NCBI GenBank assembly: GCA_903856995.1
Contig: CAIODK010000159.1
Coordinates: 1 to 11,185 of the forward strand
Source: an uncultured Burkholderiales bacterium
Lineage (GTDB): Bacteria; Pseudomonadota; Gammaproteobacteria; Burkholderiales; Burkholderiaceae_C
DNA length: 11,185 nucleotides
Direction of reading: 5' to 3'
The first letter of the stretch is position 1, and every line of letters begins with the position of its first letter. Shown in pieces: positions 6,929 through 11,185 of the stretch. A program made the position numbers and the translations under genes. The notes below the pieces were generated by a model. The model ran no database searches and was not told where the DNA came from. It worked only from the letters and a program-made list of their open reading frames with translations.

Positions 6929-7648
6929 ATGGCCGGCCATAGCAAATGGGCAAACATTCAACACCGCAAAGGGCGGCAAGACGATAAGCGGGGCAGAATT
7001 TGGACGCGTATCACACGTGAAATCATTGTGTCGGCACGCTTGGGCGGCGGCGATTTGAGCTTGAATCCTCGCTTGCGCTTGGCGATCGAAAAAGCCAAAG
7101 CAGCCAACATGCCTGCTGACAACATCAAACGCAACGTCGACAAAGCCACAGGCAACCTCGACGGGGTGGTTTACGAAGAGATTCGTTACGAAGGCTACGG
7201 TGTGGGTGGCGCGGCCATCATCATTGACACCATGACCGACAACAAAGTGCGAACCGTGGCTGAAGTGCGGTTCGCCTTCACCAAGAACAGCGGCAACATG
7301 GGCACTGAGGGCTCGGTGGCGTTCCAGTTCAAACACTGTGGGCAGTTGATTTTTGCGCCGGGCAGCAACGAGGACCACATCATGGAAATCGCGTTGGAAG
7401 CGGGCGCTGATGACGTGATCACCGACGACGACGGCGCGATTGAAGTGCTGACGCAGCCAACCAGCTTTGAGGCTGTCAAAAACGCTTTGATCGCTGCGGG
7501 CCATACGCCCGCAATGGCCGAGGTCACTTACCGTGCAGACAACACCATTGAACTCGTGGGTGATGATGCTTTGAAAATGCAAAAACTTTTGGATGCGCTG
7601 GAGGACCTTGACGATGTGCAAGAGGTCTATCACAACGCCGCACTATGA
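6929..7648 (+). CDS. yebC: YebC/PmpR/TACO1 family translation-associated protein
   Basis: 239 residues beginning with the family hallmark MAGHSKWANIQHRKGRQD, followed by LGGGDLSLNPRLRLAIEKA (38-56), YEGYGVGGAA (88-97), NSGNMGTEGSVAF (119-131) and the C-terminal EDLDDVQEVYHN. It matches E. coli YebC over its length. Family members were first described as DNA-binding regulators (PmpR). The mitochondrial relative TACO1 is a translation activator, and bacterial relatives have been linked to relief of ribosome stalling. The role here is therefore probably in translation, but this is not proven by sequence. GAGGA lies 6 bases before the ATG. It is first in a rightward operon and overlaps purD by 4 bases (ATGA). 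Confidence 0.95.
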   Translation: MAGHSKWANIQHRKGRQDDKRGRIWTRITREIIVSARLGGGDLSLNPRLRLAIEKAKAANMPADNIKRNVDKATGNLDGVVYEEIRYEGYGVGGAAIIIDTMTDNKVRTVAEVRFAFTKNSGNMGTEGSVAFQFKHCGQLIFAPGSNEDHIMEIALEAGADDVITDDDGAIEVLTQPTSFEAVKNALIAAGHTPAMAEVTYRADNTIELVGDDALKMQKLLDALEDLDDVQEVYHNAAL

Positions 7649-8937
7649 ATATATTAGTTATTGGCGGCGGTGGCCGCGAACACGCTTTGGCGTGGAAAAT
7701 TGCCCAATCTAACAAGGTGCAAAAAGTGTTCGTCGCCCCCGGCAACGGCGGTACAGCACGCGACAAGCGCTTGGACAACATAGACATCACCGATGTCAAA
7801 GCCCTGCGCGAGTTTGCGCAAAACAACGGCGTGGAGCTGACGGTGGTGGGCCCAGAAACCCCCTTGGCAGCGGGTGTGGTGGACGAGTTCCGCGCACACG
7901 GACTGCGTATTTTTGGCCCCACCCAGGCCGCTGCGCAGCTGGAAAGCTCCAAAGCCTTCAGCAAGGCGTTCATGAAGCGCCACAACATCCCCACCGCTGA
8001 ATACGACACCTTCACCGACGCGCAAGCCGCACACGACTACGTCAACGCCAAAGGCGCACCCATTGTGGTGAAGGCCGATGGCTTGGCAGCAGGCAAGGGC
8101 GTGGTGGTGGCAATGACCGTCGCTGAAGCGCATGAAGCGATTGACTTTATGTTGCTCGACAACAAGCTGGGGGTGAGCCACAACGAAGGCGGCGCGCGCG
8201 TGGTGATTGAAGAGTTTTTGCAAGGCGAAGAGGCTAGTTTCATCGTCATGTGCGATGGCAAAACTGTGTTGCCTTTGGCCACCAGCCAAGACCACAAGCG
8301 TTTGTTGGATGCAGACCTTGGCCCCAACACCGGCGGTATGGGTGCGTATTCACCCGCGCCCGTCGTCACACCGGACGTTCATGCCCGCGCGATGCGCGAA
8401 ATCATCTTGCCCACCATCAAGGGCATGGAAAAAGACGGCATCCCGTTCACAGGCTTTTTGTACGCCGGTTTGATGATTGACCCGCAAGGGCAGGTCAAAA
8501 CCCTGGAATTCAACTGCCGCATGGGCGACCCCGAAACCCAACCCATCATGGCGCGCCTGAAAACCGATTTGGTCGACGTCCTCATGGCCGCCACCGCAAA
8601 CAGCCCTGATGTTCGCTTTGATGACTTCGAACTCGACTGGGACCGTCGCAGTGCGGTGGGTGTGGTGCTGGCGGCTCACGGTTACCCCATGAGCCCACGC
8701 AAGGGGGACGTCATCACTGGATTGCCGCAAGACACAGACGATGTGGTGGTATTCCACGCTGGTACCCAAGTGAAAGATGGCCAAGTGGTCACCAGTGGTG
8801 GCCGCGTCTTGTGCGTCACGGCACTCGGGGGCACCTTGAAGTTGGCGCAGCAGTTGGTCTATGACACGACCAAAGGCATTCACTTCGACGGCATGCAATA
8901 CCGCACCGACATTGGCTACCGCGCCATTTCGCGCTGA
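7645..8937 (+). CDS. purD: Phosphoribosylamine-glycine ligase (GAR synthetase)
   Basis: Second step of de novo purine synthesis: joins glycine to 5-phosphoribosylamine using ATP to give GAR. 430 residues, the usual length (E. coli 429). Visible motifs: N-terminal GGGGREHALAWK (7-18), VGPETPL (68-74), ATP-grasp KADGLAAGKGV (143-153), EEFLQGEEASF (189-199), PNTGGMGAYSP (227-237) and metal-binding EFNCRMGDPETQP (288-300, with Glu288 and Asn290). The C-terminal domain ends in GGRVLCVTALG and DIGYRAI. The start overlaps the yebC stop as ATGA and has no Shine-Dalgarno at useful distance, suggesting coupled translation. The stop shares a base with the next ATG. Confidence 0.97.
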   Translation: MNILVIGGGGREHALAWKIAQSNKVQKVFVAPGNGGTARDKRLDNIDITDVKALREFAQNNGVELTVVGPETPLAAGVVDEFRAHGLRIFGPTQAAAQLESSKAFSKAFMKRHNIPTAEYDTFTDAQAAHDYVNAKGAPIVVKADGLAAGKGVVVAMTVAEAHEAIDFMLLDNKLGVSHNEGGARVVIEEFLQGEEASFIVMCDGKTVLPLATSQDHKRLLDADLGPNTGGMGAYSPAPVVTPDVHARAMREIILPTIKGMEKDGIPFTGFLYAGLMIDPQGQVKTLEFNCRMGDPETQPIMARLKTDLVDVLMAATANSPDVRFDDFELDWDRRSAVGVVLAAHGYPMSPRKGDVITGLPQDTDDVVVFHAGTQVKDGQVVTSGGRVLCVTALGGTLKLAQQLVYDTTKGIHFDGMQYRTDIGYRAISR

Positions 8938-9578
8938 TGACGTCTGAGTTATCCAAGCCCCACCGATGGGCGGCATGGTTGGTCAAGCTAATGGGCTGGA
9001 AGATTGAGTTCAACGGTTTGCCCGCGCTACAAGGCGTGCTGATTGGTTACCCACACACCAGCAACTGGGATTTCGTGACGATGATGCCCGTCAAATGGGC
9101 CATCGGCTTACCGGTCCAATTCTTTGCCAAAGACAGCCTGTTTCGGATCCCCTTGTTTGGTGCGTGGATTCGATCCATTGGTGCCGTCCCGATTGACCGC
9201 ACCTCCTCTAGGGGCGTGGTCGGTGAGATGGTGGAAACACTCAAACAGCACAAACGAGATGGTCGGCTGTTGTGGATCGGTTTGTCGCCCGAAGGCACGC
9301 GCAAGCGCACGGAGGGATGGCGGAGTGGTTTTTACCAACTGGCCTTGGGTGCTGATGTGCCCTTGTGCCTGTTGCACATCGATTACGGCCGTAAAGTAGC
9401 CAAGATCACCGACTTCATGCGTTTGACGGGCGACGTGCAAGCCGATTACGCTCACATCGCCCAGGTGTATGCGGGCGTGAAAGGGTTTCATGCGCAACAA
9501 GCCTCGCCTATTCGGCCGTTGCCACCCCGTACTGAACCCATGGCAACTGCCTCACCTTTTTCTAACAAAACGCCATGA
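8937..9578 (+). CDS. 1-acylglycerol-3-phosphate acyltransferase-like protein (PlsC superfamily)
   Basis: Predicted membrane-associated lysophospholipid acyltransferase, 213 residues. The catalytic HX4D motif is HTSNWD (His40, Asp45). AKDSLFRIPLFG (64-75) and GAVPIDR (82-88) form the acceptor-binding block, SPEGTR (117-122) is the usual (F)PEGTR motif, and VPLCLLHIDY (141-150) is the fourth block. The protein is compact, with no clear multi-pass membrane segment, and resembles the small acyltransferases common in Burkholderiales rather than full-length PlsC; the acyl acceptor cannot be named. The last 25 residues are Pro/Thr/Ser-rich and look unstructured. The ATG overlaps the purD stop as TGATG, and the gene ends in ATGA with hemF. 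No Shine-Dalgarno is seen. Confidence 0.88.
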   Translation: MTSELSKPHRWAAWLVKLMGWKIEFNGLPALQGVLIGYPHTSNWDFVTMMPVKWAIGLPVQFFAKDSLFRIPLFGAWIRSIGAVPIDRTSSRGVVGEMVETLKQHKRDGRLLWIGLSPEGTRKRTEGWRSGFYQLALGADVPLCLLHIDYGRKVAKITDFMRLTGDVQADYAHIAQVYAGVKGFHAQQASPIRPLPPRTEPMATASPFSNKTP

Positions 9579-10516
9579 CCGCTACCTCCCAGACTCATGA
9601 ACACGTCGTCTCCGCCGCACGTGACTATTTGATCGGCCTGCAAAGCCGCATTACTAGCGCGATTGAAGCCAAAGACGGTCAAGGCAAGTTCTTGGTGGAT
9701 CAATGGGAAAAAGGCCCGGGCGAGCAGTTACAGGGCAATGGCATCACCCAAATCTTAGAAAACGGCCCTGTGTTTGAGCGTGCCGGTTGTGGTTTTTCGC
9801 ATGTGCGCGGCCCCAAGCTGCCGCCCTCGGCCACACAACACCGGCCAGAGCTGGCTGGGGCTCCGTTTGAAGCCATGGGCGTGTCGCTGGTGTTTCACCC
9901 CCGCAACCCCTACGTGCCCACGGTGCACATGAACGTGCGCATGATCGTCGCCACGCCCGCCAACGGCAAAGCCGTGGCTTGGTTTGGTGGCGGCATGGAC
10001 CTCACCCCTTATTACGGTTTCGTGGATGACGCCAAACACTTCCATCAGGTCTGTCATGACGCCTTGCAGCCCTTTGGTGAGGGCCTGCACCCACGTTTCA
10101 AAACGTGGTGCGACGACTACTTCTGCAACAAACACCGCAACGAGCAGCGCGGCATTGGCGGCATCTTCTTTGACGACTTCTCTGAACTCGGCTTTGAGCG
10201 CAGCTTTGAGATGCTCCAAAGCGTGGGCGATGCTTTTCTTGAGTCCTACCTGCCCATCGTGGACCGCCGCGTAGACACACCTTATGGCGAGCGCGAGCGC
10301 AACCACCAGTTGTACCGCCGTGGTCGCTATGTGGAGTTCAACCTCGTGTGGGACCGTGGCACCCACTTTGGCTTGCAATCGGGTGGGCGTACCGAGTCCA
10401 TCCTTTTGTCGATGCCACCCCTGGTGAGCTGGTCGTACCAGCACCAACCCGAGCCAGGCACACCCGAACACGCGCTGCTGCACGAGTTCTTGGTGCCGCG
10501 TGATTGGCTGACGTGA
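9575..10516 (+). CDS. hemF: Oxygen-dependent coproporphyrinogen III oxidase
   Basis: Aerobic haem synthesis: oxidatively decarboxylates coproporphyrinogen III to protoporphyrinogen IX using O2. 313 residues (E. coli 299, with 12 extra residues here before the conserved core). Motifs: FSHV (74-77), RPELAGAPFEAMGVSLVFHP (90-109), NPYVPTVHMNVR (111-122), WFGGGMDLTPYYGF (136-149), KHRNEQRGIGGIFFDD (186-201), YGERERNHQLYRRGRYVEFN (237-256) and GGRTESILLSMPP (270-282). His108, His118, His157 and His187 match E. coli His96, 106, 145 and 175 with a constant offset. The start overlaps the acyltransferase stop (ATGA), and the stop overlaps the nadD GTG (GTGA). Dependence on O2 indicates aerobic or microaerobic life, agreeing with sodB. 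Confidence 0.97.
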   Translation: MTATSQTHEHVVSAARDYLIGLQSRITSAIEAKDGQGKFLVDQWEKGPGEQLQGNGITQILENGPVFERAGCGFSHVRGPKLPPSATQHRPELAGAPFEAMGVSLVFHPRNPYVPTVHMNVRMIVATPANGKAVAWFGGGMDLTPYYGFVDDAKHFHQVCHDALQPFGEGLHPRFKTWCDDYFCNKHRNEQRGIGGIFFDDFSELGFERSFEMLQSVGDAFLESYLPIVDRRVDTPYGERERNHQLYRRGRYVEFNLVWDRGTHFGLQSGGRTESILLSMPPLVSWSYQHQPEPGTPEHALLHEFLVPRDWLT

Positions 10517-10829
10517 ACACCCCAAAGCGCCTCGGCATCTTTGGTGGATCGTTTGACCCGCCACACTTGGCGCATATTGCCTTAGCGCAACACGCCGTGG
10601 CGCAGTTTGGTTTGGACGAGCTGCGCATCATCCCCACCGGGGACGCTTGGCACAAGACCCGCACACTCACTGCGTCCCCCCACCGCTTGGCCATGACGCG
10701 TTTGGCCTTTGCCGATGTGCCGCACACCTTGGTCGACACCCGCGAGGTGGACCGTTTGGGCGCTACTTTTACCTATGACACCTTGCAAGAGATACACACC
10801 GAGCAACCCGACGCAAAGTTGTACTTATT
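10513..10829 (+). CDS. nadD: Nicotinate-nucleotide adenylyltransferase, truncated after about 105 codons
   Basis: NadD makes deamido-NAD from nicotinate mononucleotide and ATP. The start is GTG 10513 (GTGA overlap with the hemF stop); the frame is closed just upstream by TGA at 10501. The N-terminal half is normal: LGIFGGSFDPPHLAH (7-21) carries the nucleotidyltransferase signature with HLAH in place of the usual HxGH, then IIPTGDAWHK, HRLAMTRLAF and FTYDTLQEI, ending around KLYL. Similarity then stops. The expected IGxDQ stretch, the middle region and the ISSTxxR-type ATP motif are missing from a protein normally about 200-215 residues long. Downstream codons translate antisense methyltransferase sequence. 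As it stands it cannot encode a working enzyme. NadD is essential in most bacteria, so an intact copy or an assembly error is expected. Confidence 0.85.
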
Positions 10830-10839
10830 CAAAGGCGCC
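10826..10839. other. Rearrangement or assembly junction
   Basis: Left of here plus-strand codons read as NadD (...DAKLYL). Right of here minus-strand codons read as a methyltransferase N-terminal region (...WVDWAPL). Neither gene continues across. The best estimate of the join is 10828-10831, and the palindrome GGCGCC (10834-10839) lies at its edge. The exact base cannot be fixed without alignments. Confidence 0.7.
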
Positions 10840-11009
10840 CAATCCACCCACGACTTGGGTTGTAGGCGAATCCACTGCAAGCGGTCCTCCATGCGGCGCC
10901 CCACCTCTTCATTCAACCAAGGTGATGACGTGTGTGGCCAAACCGCCCAACGGGCACTGGCAATCGGATCTACGGTAGGGGGGCGCTCGGCGCGGGAGGT
11001 GTCAGACAT
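10830..11009 (-). CDS. BioC-like SAM-dependent methyltransferase, N-terminal fragment only
   Basis: Starting at ATG 11007-11009 on the minus strand, about 60 codons read MSDTSRAERPPTVDPIASAR, then WAVWPHTSSPWLNEEVGRRM, EDRLQWIRLQPKSWVDWAPL. The pattern SPWLNEEVGRRMEDRLQWI is recalled from the start of BioC-like (malonyl-ACP methyltransferase-like) proteins of Comamonadaceae, where it precedes the SAM-binding domain. The SAM-binding glycine-rich motif itself is absent because the gene is cut at the junction; past it the frame reads unrelated antisense nadD sequence to a stop at 10773. It is divergent from the comF-like gene with only 22 bases between starts. The family call rests on memory of homologues and is moderate. 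Confidence 0.6.
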
Positions 11010-11017
11010 GAAGGGGA

Positions 11018-11025
11018 AGTATATT
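11018..11025. promoter_or_regulatory. Overlapping divergent -10 boxes for methyltransferase and comF-like gene
   Basis: The 22-base gap between two divergent start codons holds TATATT on the plus strand (11020-11025, 6 bases before the comF-like ATG) and TATACT on the minus strand (11018-11023, 8 bases before the methyltransferase ATG). One AT-rich symmetric core could thus serve both directions, each transcript beginning at or near its ATG. Good -35 matches are not seen. AAGGGG at 11011 is 15 bases from the comF-like ATG, too far for a normal ribosome site. Confidence 0.4.
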
Positions 11026-11031
11026 GAGTGC

Positions 11032-11185
11032 ATGACCGTCCCACCGCACAGCAGGGCTTTGCTCACGCATCAATTCGGCCTGCGTTTGAGGCAGCTTTGC
11101 AAGCTCCCTAGCGTGTGTCAGGTCTGCCATGCCTGGCCGAGTGAACCTGTGTGCGCCGCTTGCATTGAGCAGTTTGCACAACCCG
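11032..11185 (+). CDS. comF: ComF family protein, 3' end cut by window edge
   Basis: The first 51 codons of a ComF-family gene. ComF proteins pair an N-terminal zinc ribbon with a C-terminal phosphoribosyltransferase-like domain, and in naturally competent bacteria they help DNA uptake. The visible part has CQVC (Cys29, Cys32) and CAAC (Cys41, Cys44) eight residues apart, a four-cysteine zinc site, in the context LPSVCQVCHAWPSEPVCAAC typical of the family. The phosphoribosyltransferase domain lies beyond the window. ATG 11032 is chosen because it precedes the conserved region by a usual distance. The frame is open upstream into the nadD fragment, so an automated caller could wrongly extend it. 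Confidence 0.75.
   Translation, partial: MTVPPHSRALLTHQFGLRLRQLCKLPSVCQVCHAWPSEPVCAACIEQFAQP

Noticed and set aside
6929..6940. A 12-base perfect palindrome (ATGGCCGGCCAT) at the yebC start
   Set aside because: It is produced by the codons for the conserved Met-Ala-Gly-His start and need not be an operator.
6914..7633. A 239-codon minus-strand open frame covering almost all of yebC
   Set aside because: It is an antisense shadow. The plus strand carries the full YebC signature and a good ribosome site, while the minus frame resembles no family.
9755..10564. A 269-codon minus-strand open frame over hemF
   Set aside because: Shadow of hemF codon bias. It crosses the hemF/nadD overlap and has no recognisable domain, whereas hemF matches throughout.
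1..11185. Search by eye for CRISPR repeats, insertion-sequence ends, tRNA genes, phage genes and defence or toxin modules
   Set aside because: Nothing convincing was seen. Apart from the junction near 10830 the window is ordinary conserved housekeeping DNA.

Overview
The window is 11,185 bases of dense housekeeping DNA. Protein similarities, gene order and moderate GC with heavy TTG leucine use suggest a betaproteobacterium of the Burkholderiales, probably a Comamonadaceae member (Limnohabitans/Rhodoferax-like). This placement is inferred from remembered family sequences, not from a search.

Region 1 (1-1113): the 3' part of an iron superoxide dismutase gene (sodB) runs rightward. It converges on a leftward gene for a small exported DUF192 protein. 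A bidirectional hairpin terminator lies between them.

Region 2 (1114-5324): icd (NADP isocitrate dehydrogenase) ends in a strong intrinsic terminator. clpS follows almost at once with a promoter-like -10 box only 6 bases before its ATG. Next comes clpA, whose AAA+ unfoldase product works with ClpS and ClpP in N-end-rule proteolysis.

Region 3 (5325-6928): a leftward gene for a HerA/FtsK-like ATPase of the DUF853 (YjgR) family ends 3 bases from clpA. It starts divergently from yebC across a 68-base gap.

Region 4 (6929-about 10829): a tight rightward operon yebC - purD - acyltransferase - hemF - nadD. Each junction overlaps by 1 or 4 bases, and none of the four internal starts has a clear Shine-Dalgarno sequence. 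The products serve translation, purine synthesis, phospholipid acylation, haem synthesis and NAD synthesis.

Region 5 (about 10830-11185): this is the anomaly. nadD is normal for about 105 codons and then breaks off. The following DNA reads, on the opposite strand, as the first 60 or so codons of a BioC-like methyltransferase gene, also cut at the same point. Divergent from it is the start of a comF-family gene running off the window. Two truncated genes thus meet tail to tail near 10830, which implies a rearrangement or an assembly chimera. By chance the nadD frame stays open across the join into comF, so gene callers could report a false nadD-comF fusion.

I found no CRISPR array, insertion sequence, tRNA or rRNA, phage gene or recognisable defence system. 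No stretch of 300 bases lacks a gene.
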